Of a DNA stretch of 50,196 nt, positions 26,693 to 36,477 are shown piece after piece (position 1 is the stretch's first letter; each line of letters opens with the position of its first letter). Location of the stretch: assembly GCA_943358385.1 (NCBI GenBank), contig CALRGX010000008.1, positions 1-50,196 on the forward strand. The letters are read 5' to 3'. The translations under genes and the position numbers were made by a program. Under the pieces are notes generated by a model, which made no database searches, was not told the DNA's origin, and saw only the letters and a list, made by a program, of their open reading frames with translations. This DNA is from Parcubacteria group bacterium (GTDB lineage: Bacteria; Patescibacteriota; Minisyncoccia; Phycocordibacterales; UBA2100).

Positions 26693-28660
26693 ATGAGTCT
26701 CATCGACTTCAGGATGCGAGGCGACGTGGCGCCGGAGAAGCCAATACCGATCTTTGAGTTCTTCAGCGCGTGGAAAAATGAGCGTGCGTTCAATCGCAAC
26801 GCTTTCGGTAAGCTGGTGGACGCAGTTGGGGTGCCGGTCATTATCGACACTTCGAAAGACGAGCGTCTCGGACGCATCTTCTCGAACCGTACGATCTACC
26901 GCTACCCTGCGTTTGATCGCTTGTACGGCATAGAAGATCCGATTCGAAGCATCATGCGTTTTTTTGAGCATGGTGCAGAGGGTCTTGAGCAATCTCGGCA
27001 GATTCTGTACTTGCTGGGGCCGGTCGGCTCGGGCAAATCGACGATCGTCGAGACGCTGAAGCGCAAGTTCGAAGATGCCGCGGTGTATGTGCTTGCGGTC
27101 CCAGGAAATGAGGGCGGCAAACCGGTACTCAGTCCAGTGTTTGAGAATCCTCTCGGGCTTTTCGACGCTGAACTGCACGGTAAGCAAGTTGAAGATCGTT
27201 TCCAAATTCCGCGGAGTCGTCTGTGTGTACCGATGTCGCGATGGGCGAACGATCAGTGGAAGAAACTGGGCGGTGATATGTCCAAGTTTTTGGTCGTGAA
27301 GCTCACACCATCGATGGTAACGCGTGAATGTGTTGCCCGGGTGGAACCTGGTAGCGGACACTCTGCCGACGTGGGTACACTGATTGGTCGCGCGACTACT
27401 ATGACCGATGGAGACATCTCGTCTGCGTACGAGTACTCAGGAGGTCTTAACCGGACCACGCAAGGCGTCCTTGAAATCTTCGAGATGTTCAAGGCCCCGG
27501 AGCAGCTCTTGTATCCGCTCATCGGCGCAACCCAGGAGCACAAGTATTCTGGTGCGGGTTCGATTGGCGAGCTGCCATGCGAAACAGTGTTTCTGGCCCA
27601 TTCCAATGAGGCGGAATGGCTTGCGTTCAAGAAGTCCAAGAAGGATGAAGAGAAGTCCAAGAAAGATACCGAAGTTGCCGTGTCGCGTCATGACGCTCTC
27701 ATTGACCGTATCTACCCAGTGCATGTGCCGTACTGCGTGCGGCTCACGGAAGAAGCGAAGTTGTACCAACAGTACCTAGCCAACAGCGAATTGTGCAATG
27801 CACCCTGTGTGCCTCGTACGCTTGAGCTCTTGGCTAGATTCGCCATCGCCACGCGCGTGCATAGCGCTGATCGCGACAAGCGGATCCGTATCTACGATGG
27901 GCAATCCATAGGGCAGAAAGAAAAGTCTGCCGATGACTTTCGAAAAGAAGCTAACTGGCGTGAAGGAATGAATGGCATTTCCACCCGGTTCCTTTTCAAG
28001 AAGTTGCCAGAAATTGCCGAAGCCAATCCCGCAGCTGTGGGACTGGATCCGGTAACCTTGCTGGACGGCTTGCAGAAGATTGTGGTGCGCGAAGGCATTC
28101 CCGACTTCTCGGGGCGCTCCGCAGCACATATTCTGGAGCAAGACATCGCGCCTGCATGCAAAGAAGTCGTCACGCGTCTGATGCAGCATGCATCCTTTGA
28201 AGACTTCGAAAGTCACGCGGTGGCGAAATTCGATCAATACATCGCCATTGTGGATGCGTACTGTGAAGATGAGCTTTACAAAGACCGCGAAACTGGTGAG
28301 GTGTGGTCTCTCGAGCGAGTCGATGAAGCTCTTTGCAAGCTCGAGCGTGGCATGAATGTCGTTTCTCCAAAAGATTTTCGCTACGAAATGCTCAAGACCT
28401 TCCTTCGCCACAAAGCGGATATGAGTAAACAAGGGATACCCGCATGGCACGCAATGCAAGAGTCGCTTAAAGTAGCATTCGAGCGCAACATCATGCCCAC
28501 CAAGGAAGAGCTCTTGCCGCTCATCAACTACAACAAGCGGAAAGAGGTCAAAGAGCAAGAGAAGCACGATGCTTTCGTGGCGCGCCTCATGAAGCGGGCA
28601 CGGTGCAGTGCACTGCAGGCTCGACTCATGGTGGAGTGGTACATGGAGAAAGGGTCGTAA
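26693..28660 (+). CDS. PrkA-family serine protein kinase (AAA+ type)
   Basis: LLGPVGSGKSTIVETLKRKF; YSGGLNRTTQGVLEIFEMFKAPEQLLYPLIGATQEHKY; KLPEIAE..; SD ggtggag. Confidence 0.85.
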   Translation: MSLIDFRMRGDVAPEKPIPIFEFFSAWKNERAFNRNAFGKLVDAVGVPVIIDTSKDERLGRIFSNRTIYRYPAFDRLYGIEDPIRSIMRFFEHGAEGLEQSRQILYLLGPVGSGKSTIVETLKRKFEDAAVYVLAVPGNEGGKPVLSPVFENPLGLFDAELHGKQVEDRFQIPRSRLCVPMSRWANDQWKKLGGDMSKFLVVKLTPSMVTRECVARVEPGSGHSADVGTLIGRATTMTDGDISSAYEYSGGLNRTTQGVLEIFEMFKAPEQLLYPLIGATQEHKYSGAGSIGELPCETVFLAHSNEAEWLAFKKSKKDEEKSKKDTEVAVSRHDALIDRIYPVHVPYCVRLTEEAKLYQQYLANSELCNAPCVPRTLELLARFAIATRVHSADRDKRIRIYDGQSIGQKEKSADDFRKEANWREGMNGISTRFLFKKLPEIAEANPAAVGLDPVTLLDGLQKIVVREGIPDFSGRSAAHILEQDIAPACKEVVTRLMQHASFEDFESHAVAKFDQYIAIVDAYCEDELYKDRETGEVWSLERVDEALCKLERGMNVVSPKDFRYEMLKTFLRHKADMSKQGIPAWHAMQESLKVAFERNIMPTKEELLPLINYNKRKEVKEQEKHDAFVARLMKRARCSALQARLMVEWYMEKGS

Positions 28661-28668
28661 GAAATATG

Positions 28669-28693
28669 TGGCCGCCGACTTTGTCGGCGGCCA
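28669..28693 (+). terminator. terminator hairpin
   Basis: tggccgccgac-ttt-gtcggcggcca. Confidence 0.65.
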
Positions 28694-28815
28694 TTCTGCA
28701 TATACACACGGTGGCTACCAGCGTAAGAAGTAATCATCCCAATCGTCTCTACACATTCTGCAGAAGTGCAGGGTCCTTCATTTTTACAAATACGTACTAT
28801 GATAGAATTCGCGTT

Positions 28816-29382
28816 ATGAAAAACACCCTCATTGTAGTCGCGGTTGTTCTGGTGCTTGTTGGAGGCAATTACCTATACGCACGACTGTCACCCGTAGAAC
28901 CTGTGTACGAAGATATCAACCCGCCCCCACAGCAGGTAACCCTGTCTGGCACCTACGAATGCTTACCGCACCTTGATTCCGAAGGCCCGCAGACCGAAGA
29001 GTGCACCTTTGGGTTTGTGACCGATGATGGTGTGCACTACGCAGTCAATTTTGGTGCCTCACCTGATGCCATGCAGCAGTTTCAAAGTGGCGCGCACGTA
29101 ACTGCAGAAGGATTTATAGTGCCGAGAGAGGCTCTCAGTACGGACGAATGGCAAAAGTACAACATGAAGGGTATGTTTACTATTACTTTTGCAACGAGTG
29201 CAGGAAGTGCATCAGGCAAAATCGATGTCGGCGTCGTGTGCGCGGGAGCACTCGCCTACATGACTTTCCCCGATGGCGCTGCGGCAGAGACATTTATTGC
29301 TGAATGTAAAGAAGGTAAGCATCCGGAGGTGATTGAGCGATACAAATCAGAATTGAATGTGGGCGACGGTGCCGCTATCTAG
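28816..29382 (+). CDS. secreted/anchored hypothetical protein
   Basis: N-terminal TM, MKNTLIVVAVVLVLVGGNYLYARLS. Confidence 0.6.
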   Translation: MKNTLIVVAVVLVLVGGNYLYARLSPVEPVYEDINPPPQQVTLSGTYECLPHLDSEGPQTEECTFGFVTDDGVHYAVNFGASPDAMQQFQSGAHVTAEGFIVPREALSTDEWQKYNMKGMFTITFATSAGSASGKIDVGVVCAGALAYMTFPDGAAAETFIAECKEGKHPEVIERYKSELNVGDGAAI

Positions 29383-29469
29383 CCACACCGTGGCGCCACT
29401 TGACTGGCCCCTGCTTCTACGTATAAATACCCGCTGCCAGGTTTCCTGGCTGTATTGATGGAGAAGCTC

Positions 29470-29793
29470 ATGAAGAGGCTCTTTGTGCCTGTTGTCCTCG
29501 CTGCATTCCTCCTCGCCGGGCCGGTTCCGGCTTGGGCATGCAATTGGGGAGATGCACAGGCAAATATCACCTGGGTCATCGACCGCGATGCTGGTGCTCA
29601 ATCCTGCTTCGCCGAGGCACGCCGTTGCCAACGTGTGCGCAATCACCAGACCGGCGAGATGGTGACATCCGGTGGATGCAAGGATGCGTTTGACGCCGTC
29701 TTGCATTGCCAGCGCCACAATTCGGGTGTCCAGAACGGCATTCGAGCATGCGAATCGCAGGCGCGTCAATACTTGAGCGAGCGCGGGAAATAG
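29470..29793 (+). CDS. small secreted Cys-rich protein
   Basis: signal peptide MKRLFVPVVLAAFLLAGPVPAWA; six Cys in mature part; SD ggag. Confidence 0.6.
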   Translation: MKRLFVPVVLAAFLLAGPVPAWACNWGDAQANITWVIDRDAGAQSCFAEARRCQRVRNHQTGEMVTSGGCKDAFDAVLHCQRHNSGVQNGIRACESQARQYLSERGK

Positions 29794-29815
29794 TTCTCGC
29801 GCAGGACATGTAATA

Positions 29816-29844
29816 AAGAGCCGACATCATGAATGTCGGCTCTT
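29816..29844. terminator. hairpin
   Basis: aagagccgacat-catga-atgtcggctctt. Confidence 0.6.
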
Positions 29845-29876
29845 CCTACAAGTTGATTTGTGCTACCATCAAGGTT

Positions 29877-30203
29877 ATGACCAAAGGCATCATCGCGGTA
29901 GTACTGAGTCTCGCACTTGTGCTTGCAGTATTCTTAGGTGGTTCAATTCTCTTGCGCAATGCGCGTGCGAGCGTGGCACAAAACCGTGGTGAAGCGTTTG
30001 TTGCCAAGTTGTATGCTGAGTATCAGATTATGGGCAAGAGTTGCCAAGGCGAAGATACTGACGGTGATGCGTATGTGTCGTGCGACTTTCGTCTTAAAAA
30101 CCCGACCGATGCAGAGCGCGTGGTTCATTTGCAATGCCCCACTATGTGGAAAGCCTTTTTGGGGAATACCTGCAAGGAATCACGCCTAGTGTTACCTCAG
30201 TAG
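29877..30203 (+). CDS. single-TM hypothetical protein
   Basis: MTKGIIAVVLSLALVLAVFLGGSILL... Confidence 0.55.
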   Translation: MTKGIIAVVLSLALVLAVFLGGSILLRNARASVAQNRGEAFVAKLYAEYQIMGKSCQGEDTDGDAYVSCDFRLKNPTDAERVVHLQCPTMWKAFLGNTCKESRLVLPQ

Positions 30204-30205
30204 TT

Positions 30206-30709
30206 ATGCGAAAAGAGAAAGTGGCAGAGAGTGTCGATGAGTACCTGGCAGGACTTCCTGCGCCAGAACGAGCGGTGCTAGCCAGGATTCGTGATGCGAT
30301 TAAGTCAGCTGCACCCAAGGCGGAAGAAGTTATTAGCTACCAGATTCCGACGTACAGATACGAAGGCCCCTTGGTGCACTTCGCTCATCAACGCAAGCAC
30401 CTGAGCTTCTACGGGGTGAGTCTCTCTATTTTCAAGACATTTAAAAAACAACTCAAACCATTTGAAATTTCTGGGAGGACGATTCATTTCACCGTAGAGC
30501 GCCCATTACCTCTCGCACTCGTTAAATCTATAGTAAAGGAGAGGCTGGCAGAAAATCTTGCCCGTGCAGCAAAAGAGGAGAAGAGTGCTCAGGCAATTAA
30601 AGAAGCCACATCGCGCCGTGCACCTGAAAAAGTGTGCAGTCGTGGGCACCGCTTTATCAAAACGCCCTGCCAGAAATGCTACCCAGGTTTCTACAAAGTA
30701 CGCGCGTAG
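30206..30709 (+). CDS. DUF1801 (YdhG-like) protein with C-terminal zinc-binding tail
   Basis: VDEYLAGLPAPERAVLARIRDAIKSAAPKAEEVISYQIPTYRYEG; CSRGHRFIKTPCQKC. Confidence 0.75.
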   Translation: MRKEKVAESVDEYLAGLPAPERAVLARIRDAIKSAAPKAEEVISYQIPTYRYEGPLVHFAHQRKHLSFYGVSLSIFKTFKKQLKPFEISGRTIHFTVERPLPLALVKSIVKERLAENLARAAKEEKSAQAIKEATSRRAPEKVCSRGHRFIKTPCQKCYPGFYKVRA

Positions 30710-30758
30710 CACCGTGTGCATCTTGTATACTGAGTGCATTAGTCGCTCCTTGTAACCT

Positions 30759-30950
30759 ATGCAATTTTTTAAAAATACAACTTTCACGTGGATCCAGCTG
30801 GGTCTATTTAAAGTCTCAATCTTTTTTGTGGGTCTCGCACTGGGTGCGGTGTATTGGGATTGGGTGTTACCGTACGTTGACGCACTCCTCCTTGTAGCGG
30901 TTCCTGCAGCGCTGTATGTGGTCTACGTCTGGTTTTTCCAGCATCGATAG
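30759..30950 (+). CDS. small two-TM membrane protein
   Basis: 63 aa, hydrophobic; common small-protein pattern. Confidence 0.5.
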   Translation: MQFFKNTTFTWIQLGLFKVSIFFVGLALGAVYWDWVLPYVDALLLVAVPAALYVVYVWFFQHR

Positions 30951-31001
30951 AGAAGTGAGTGAGGCGCTTTCGTCACCACGAATTGCGTGCTTTGATGAGG
31001 C

Positions 31002-31772
31002 ATGACCAGCAGTGGCCCGTCGCTCGACAAAGTGAAAGTTTCCATCCCTGGCAGTGTTGCACTTTCGGAGTATCCTTTTTGTTTACCGGTCATACGTACG
31101 CTGGAGGAAATCACTTTTCCCACCCAGGTTACTTTTTTTGTGGGAGAAAACGGCACAGGGAAGTCTACATTGCTCGAGGCTATTGCGGTACGTGCCGGGT
31201 TTGGGCGTGAAGGTGGAAGTAGGAATATTAGTTTTCAATCGACAGAGCAGCGCTTTGCAAACGAGACGGATGCACTTGCTCGCTGCATGCGTTTGTCGTG
31301 GCGCAAGAAGCCGCGTGACGGTTACTTTTTTAGAGCGGAGAGTTTTTTCAATTTGGCAAATCATGTAGACACGATAGCCCGAGAAGGTGGCCAAGGTGCA
31401 GCTGTTACCTATGCGCCGTATGGTGGCAAATCGTTGCACGAACAATCACATGGCGAGAGTTTTCTAGCCTTTTTTAACAACCGCATGGGTGGCGGGGGTT
31501 TTTATGTACTGGATGAACCTGAAGCTGCTCTTTCGCCGCAGCGTCAATTGGCACTCTTGCGAGTCATATTCGACCTGTGCAAGCACCCTGACACGCAACT
31601 CATTATTGCAACACACTCTCCTCTATTGCTTGCGTACCCTGGCGCGACTATTTATAGCTGCGATGGACCACAGCTCGAAAGAGTGGCATGCGAGGATACT
31701 GCACACTTCGACATCACCAAGCATTTTCTCGAGAATCCAAGCCACTATCTTGCGCACCTGTTTCGGGATTAA
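31002..31772 (+). CDS. AAA/ABC-type predicted ATPase (COG3910-like)
   Basis: FFVGENGTGKSTLLEAIA, SHGESFLAFF, FYVLDEPEAALSPQRQL, IATHSPLLLAYPGA. Confidence 0.85.
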   Translation: MTSSGPSLDKVKVSIPGSVALSEYPFCLPVIRTLEEITFPTQVTFFVGENGTGKSTLLEAIAVRAGFGREGGSRNISFQSTEQRFANETDALARCMRLSWRKKPRDGYFFRAESFFNLANHVDTIAREGGQGAAVTYAPYGGKSLHEQSHGESFLAFFNNRMGGGGFYVLDEPEAALSPQRQLALLRVIFDLCKHPDTQLIIATHSPLLLAYPGATIYSCDGPQLERVACEDTAHFDITKHFLENPSHYLAHLFRD

Positions 31773-31822
31773 TATGTTTTTCCCTGCCTGTACCGACGAC
31801 AGTGGTGTGGTACACTCTCCAC

Positions 31823-32206
31823 ATGAAAAGACTTCCCAAGCATTGGCTCCTTATGTTTATCGGGCTTTTTATTGTTCTGCCGTTCGGATACCATTTTTAC
31901 AGTCTCTCGACTCCTGGTGAGCTTGACGGATTTACACAATGTCTTGCAGACAAGCAGGTAAAATTCTACGGCGCGTTCTGGTGCCCTCACTGCCAATCGC
32001 AAAAGAAGATATTTGGAAAGTCGGCAAAATTGCTGCCGTACGTTGAATGTTCAAATTCTGATGGCAAAACACAGACACAGATTTGTATTGATCAAAAAAT
32101 CACCAGCTACCCCACGTGGGAGTTCCCGGGTGAGCCTGAAAAACAAACCGGTGAGCTGACTCTTGCTCAGCTTGCAGAAAAGACCGGTTGTGTACTTCCG
32201 CAGTAA
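31823..32206 (+). CDS. membrane-anchored thioredoxin-like protein
   Basis: KFYGAFWCPHCQSQKKIFG, SYPTWEF. Confidence 0.8.
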   Translation: MKRLPKHWLLMFIGLFIVLPFGYHFYSLSTPGELDGFTQCLADKQVKFYGAFWCPHCQSQKKIFGKSAKLLPYVECSNSDGKTQTQICIDQKITSYPTWEFPGEPEKQTGELTLAQLAEKTGCVLPQ

Positions 32207-32211
32207 CGCGC

Positions 32212-32742
32212 ATGACCGTTGAAACCCTCAACAGTGTGGTGGGGATGGGGACGCTCGCACTCCATCTGCTTCTGGTGCTTTTGATTGGGTTGTATGTCAT
32301 GAAAGATGAGACTACCCAGGAGGTGGTAGGTAAGTGGGCGCTTACTGTGGCATTTCTTGCGGCCTTTGCCGGTAGCGCGATGACATTAATCTACTCCGAA
32401 TACTTTGGGGTTATTCCGTGTGGGTTGTGCTGGTTTCAGAGAATCTTTCTGTATCCGCAAATTATTCTCTTTGGTATTGCCCATTGGAAGAAAGACGTCA
32501 CGGTTGTTTTCTACAGCATAGCCATGTCTATTCTCGGTATGGCGGTCTCGCTCTACCAACACTATCTCCAGATGGGTGGAACCAGTGCGCTCCCGTGCCC
32601 TGCCTCGGGCGAAGCTGATTGTGGCAAACGCATTATTTTTGAATTTGGCTACATCACCTTTCCGCTGGCTGCCTTCTCGCTCTTTGCGTTTCTAACGATA
32701 CTGATGCTCTTTTACTATCGTTACTCTGTGTCACGGGACTAG
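32212..32742 (+). CDS. disulfide bond formation protein DsbB/BdbC
   Basis: PCGLCWFQRIFLYPQIILFGIA; LPCPASGEADC; four TMs. Confidence 0.88.
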   Translation: MTVETLNSVVGMGTLALHLLLVLLIGLYVMKDETTQEVVGKWALTVAFLAAFAGSAMTLIYSEYFGVIPCGLCWFQRIFLYPQIILFGIAHWKKDVTVVFYSIAMSILGMAVSLYQHYLQMGGTSALPCPASGEADCGKRIIFEFGYITFPLAAFSLFAFLTILMLFYYRYSVSRD

Positions 32743-32745
32743 CGT

Positions 32746-33174
32746 ATGGCTGAGATTAAAACCAAACCTACGAAGGCATCGGTGACGGCGTTCATCAATG
32801 CAATAGCTGACACAAAGAAACGCAAAGAAGCCAAGCTCATACTGGCTTTGATGAAAGAAGCAACAGGCGAGAAGCCAGTTATGTGGGGAGACGCAATCAT
32901 AGGTTTTGGCAGGTATCACTACGAATCAGAGCGCAGTTCGCAGAAAGGGGACTGGCCGCTCACCGCCTATTCACCACGCAAAGCGAACCATACCATCTAT
33001 CTCATGAACGGTGTTGCGTTCTACGCGCAGGGTCTTAAAAAGATGGGGCCATATACCTCAGGGAAATCTTGCCTGTACCTAAAAGGTATTGAAAAACTTG
33101 ATTTGGCTGCACTAAAAAAAGTTGTTGCCACGAGTTTTACTGAGGTGAAACTGAAGTATCACGGAGTTGAGTAG
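32746..33174 (+). CDS. DUF1801 protein
   Basis: MWGDAIIGFGRYHYESERSSQKGDWPLTAYSPRKANHTIYLM. Confidence 0.75.
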   Translation: MAEIKTKPTKASVTAFINAIADTKKRKEAKLILALMKEATGEKPVMWGDAIIGFGRYHYESERSSQKGDWPLTAYSPRKANHTIYLMNGVAFYAQGLKKMGPYTSGKSCLYLKGIEKLDLAALKKVVATSFTEVKLKYHGVE

Positions 33175-33185
33175 AGCACTTACGT

Positions 33186-34349
33186 ATGGCTCTCTCAAAC
33201 ATAAAGAAACTTAGTATTGGGCTTCTCTCGCTATCGCTGCTTGTAGGAGTGGCAACGTTGGTCGAGTACGGTGCTCTTTTGAAGACACCTCTGCCTGCTG
33301 TGTCGACAACTGAGAGTGTTTCTTTTGAGGTTGAGGAAGTAGCCGCTGGTCTTGAAGTGCCGTGGTCTATGGTGTGGACAGGGAACGATCGCATGTTGAT
33401 TGCTGAACGACCCGGTAGAATTCGTGTGTTTGAAAATGGTGTATTGCGTAACCAGCCGTTGCATACGTTCACCGACGTAGCAACAGGAGGGGAGGAAGGT
33501 CTCATGAGTCTCGCGGTCTCTCCTTCGTATCAAGATGACCGCAGTGTATATGCGGCTCTCGTGTACGAGAGTACAGGAAAGCTCTTTCTTAAGGTGGTGC
33601 GGTTGCTCGACAGTGCAGAGCGATTGGTTGTTGATGGTGTCGTTATTGACGGCATACCAGCCGCACGTTTTCACGCAGGCTCGCGTATTGCATTTGGCCC
33701 TGATGGCAAACTCTACATAACAACGGGCGACGCTACCAACCGCGCGGATGCGCAGAACATTGCTCTTTTAGTGGGTAAGACATTGCGCCTTAATCCAGAT
33801 GGCTCGATACCTGCAGATAATCCGTACCCTTTGTCTCCTGTCTGGAGTAGTGGGCATCGTAATGCGCAAGGCATAACCTGGGACGAGCGTACTGGTGAAC
33901 AATACCAAAGCGAGCACGGGCCTTCAGTTTTTGATGGACCCGCGGGTGGCGATGAGATAAATCTGGTTGTTCGCGGTGGAAACTATGGTTGGCCACTGGT
34001 CTCGCATGGCGAGACCAAAGAAGGTACTCTTGCGCCTATCCAGATGTTCACCCCGGCAGAAGCGCCAGGGTCACTCATGTCGTATAGCGGAGATGTTTTT
34101 CCTGAATATAATGGCAATCTATTTTTCGGCGCTCTCAAAGGGGAAGGTCTTGTTCGTCTTGTGCTCTCGCCAGATACTGCCGACCACATAGTGTCTGTTG
34201 AGAAGTTGCCTGGGATTGTTTTTGGTCGCATTAGAGACGTTGCACAGGGACCAGATGGATTCATATACTTCACCACATCCAATCGTGATGGCCGCGGAGA
34301 GCCAGCAACGGCTGACGACAGGATACTGCGACTTGTTCCTCGGTTATAA
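33186..34349 (+). CDS. PQQ-dependent sugar (glucose/sorbosone) dehydrogenase family
   Basis: EVPWSMVWTGNDRMLIAERPGRIRV, FGPDGKLYITTGDATNRADAQN, QGITWDERTGEQYQSEHGPS, GDEINLVVRGGNYGWPLVSHGE. Confidence 0.88.
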   Translation: MALSNIKKLSIGLLSLSLLVGVATLVEYGALLKTPLPAVSTTESVSFEVEEVAAGLEVPWSMVWTGNDRMLIAERPGRIRVFENGVLRNQPLHTFTDVATGGEEGLMSLAVSPSYQDDRSVYAALVYESTGKLFLKVVRLLDSAERLVVDGVVIDGIPAARFHAGSRIAFGPDGKLYITTGDATNRADAQNIALLVGKTLRLNPDGSIPADNPYPLSPVWSSGHRNAQGITWDERTGEQYQSEHGPSVFDGPAGGDEINLVVRGGNYGWPLVSHGETKEGTLAPIQMFTPAEAPGSLMSYSGDVFPEYNGNLFFGALKGEGLVRLVLSPDTADHIVSVEKLPGIVFGRIRDVAQGPDGFIYFTTSNRDGRGEPATADDRILRLVPRL

Positions 34350-34401
34350 GAGGATGTGCGTGGTTGCGTCGAGTGCACAGTATTGAAATACTATCGGTAT
34401 G

Positions 34402-34806
34402 ATGCGGAAAGTACTCTTCACTATTCTCTCGATTGCAATCGCTTTTTTCGTCATGCTTGCCTTCGAATTTGCCAACTCATTCTTCTTTCCGCTTCCAGAA
34501 ACTTTGGATCGAATGAACCTTGATGCAGTACGAGCGTTTGCACAAACTCTACCTGCCTCGGCTTACATACTGGTTTTACTGGGTTGGTTCTTTGGCTCGT
34601 GTGCAGCAGGTTGGGCGCTTTCGCGCTACGTACCCACCGCTACTATCGTACATGTGCTGCTGATAGGTGGATTGCTTACACTGAATGGTGTATTGAATAA
34701 CCTGATGCTTATGCACCCACTATGGGTCAATCTTTTGGGGCTGCCACTTTTTGTTATTGGTACGTACGCAGGGTATATTGCCGCGCAAAGGTATGAACAT
34801 CGGTAG
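34402..34806 (+). CDS. membrane protein
   Basis: four hydrophobic segments. Confidence 0.55.
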   Translation: MRKVLFTILSIAIAFFVMLAFEFANSFFFPLPETLDRMNLDAVRAFAQTLPASAYILVLLGWFFGSCAAGWALSRYVPTATIVHVLLIGGLLTLNGVLNNLMLMHPLWVNLLGLPLFVIGTYAGYIAAQRYEHR

Positions 34807-35053
34807 CTCCACACGGCAGGCTCCTAGAACGTGTGAGAGCTGCCTCATGCCTTTTTCCAAGGATTCCGGTACGCGTGAATCGGATAGATACTGCAGTCTC
34901 TGTTTCAAAAATAATGCATTTTGCTACGAGGGAGATAATCTAAAGGAGTTCCAAAAAGTGATGTATGCCAGCATGCGTGCGAGTGGGAGCAACGTGCTGT
35001 TCGCTGCGATAGCAACATGGATGACTCGTTTTGCACCGCGCTGGAGAAAGTAG
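34793..35053 (+). CDS. putative zinc-ribbon domain protein
   Basis: CESCLMPFSKDSGTRESDRYCSLCFKNNAF. Confidence 0.65.
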   Translation: MNIGSSTRQAPRTCESCLMPFSKDSGTRESDRYCSLCFKNNAFCYEGDNLKEFQKVMYASMRASGSNVLFAAIATWMTRFAPRWRK

Positions 35054-35103
35054 CAATACCCACCGACCTACAGAGGCAGTGCAGGTGGTGCTACCATATA
35101 CAC

Positions 35104-35982
35104 ATGACTATGGTAAAAAATTGGCGAAAAGCCCCTCTTGTGCGAACGTTTGCGCTTGCTGCGTTTCTTTTACTCTTGCTTCCTGTGCACAGTGCACACG
35201 CGCTTTCGTGCGCCGCACCTGAGCCTGCGCGGCTCATCGCAAATGGAGGTTCGATTCTGTTTGGCACAGTAACCAATGTAGAGCGTGTCTCGATTACCAA
35301 TCAAACAAATGGTGGGTACCAGGAAGAAAGCCGCGTTACTATGACCGTCGAGAAGGGTTGAGGCATAGTTATGCCGACCGTTACTTTTTTAAATAGCGTG
35401 ACACATCGACCTGTTGATACCACTGGCACCTTGCCACAAATTGCGGGAGGTCCAATGGTGTCGTCTCCGTTTCTAGTGGGGAATCGGTACGCCATTATTC
35501 TTGAACGTGGCTATGCGCATCTGGGTACTTGCTCGCAATCAACTGAAAGTAATGGAGGAGTGCGTGATGCCTCATTTATCGAATCCTTGCGCAACTGGGG
35601 TTTGACTGGGGATCCGGTGTATCCAGTGACACCTCCTGTTTCCTATGCGCAATCCACCTACTACAATCAAGGAAACTACTACGCTCAGAGTACCTACATT
35701 ACGGATGAAGAAACACCGCAGGTGAGTCACTACTGCCCGATGTTGTCGAGTACCATGCAAATTGGCGCGCGTGACTCACTCACGAACCCTCGAGGTCAAG
35801 TGTCAGAACTCCAGCGATTTTTGGCGGATTGGTTTGATGTAGACGAGCGTGATTTGGTGACCGGCTATTTTGGCAGGAATACGCGTATGTACACACAAAG
35901 ACTGCAGCAGCAGTTCGGATTGCCCTCATACGGCATAGCAGGTGCTATGACGCGTGCAGTCATTGCTCGAGAGTGTCGCTAA
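35104..35982 (+). pseudogene. secreted protein with Cys-flanked PGBD-like C-terminus, interrupted by in-frame TGA at 35359
   Basis: 35104-35361 and 35371-35982 are in the same frame; VTMTVEKG*GIVMPTVTF... Confidence 0.65.
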
Positions 35983-36049
35983 ATTCAAGCAGACAAGCAC
36001 ACGCTGGGTCTTCACGTGCATCCCATGTGCATGAGTGTATGATTAATGA

Positions 36050-36454
36050 ATGAAAAAAGGATACAAAAGTTCGCTGGAAAAACTTACCCTAAAAAATACG
36101 CAGTTTCGTAAAGTGCTCTATACCGCAGAGCACTGCCAACTGGTCCTGATGATGCTCCAGCCAGGTGAAGACATCGGCTTGGAGACCCACACTGAGGGTG
36201 ATCAATTTTTTCGTTTTGAAAGTGGCGAAGGGCGAGTCGTCGTGAATGGTAAAAAGTATACGATACAAGGTGGCGATGCGGTCATTGTGCCTGCAGGTGC
36301 GGAGCATAACATCACCAACACGTCGACGCAGGAACCGCTCACTCTGTACACTATCTACGCCCCCGCACATCATAAGGATGGCGTGGTCCGGAAAACAAAG
36401 GCTGCTGCACTACTTGATGCGCCAGAATTCGATGGCACAACGACGGAGCAGTAG
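36050..36454 (+). CDS. cupin-domain protein
   Basis: GEDIGLETHTEGDQFFRFESGEGRVVVNG...VPAGAEHNITN. Confidence 0.88.
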   Translation: MKKGYKSSLEKLTLKNTQFRKVLYTAEHCQLVLMMLQPGEDIGLETHTEGDQFFRFESGEGRVVVNGKKYTIQGGDAVIVPAGAEHNITNTSTQEPLTLYTIYAPAHHKDGVVRKTKAAALLDAPEFDGTTTEQ

Positions 36455-36477
36455 CGTTGGTGCGCGAAAAAAAGGAG

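Noticed and set aside
26462-28567. long minus-strand ORFs (26462-27361, 27776-28567)
   Set aside because: Antisense to prkA; codon-bias shadow of a real gene.
35359-35361. genome-wide TGA recoding (as in Absconditabacteria/Gracilibacteria)
   Set aside because: TGA terminates parB and other genes here, and core genes contain no in-frame TGA; only this one gene is interrupted.
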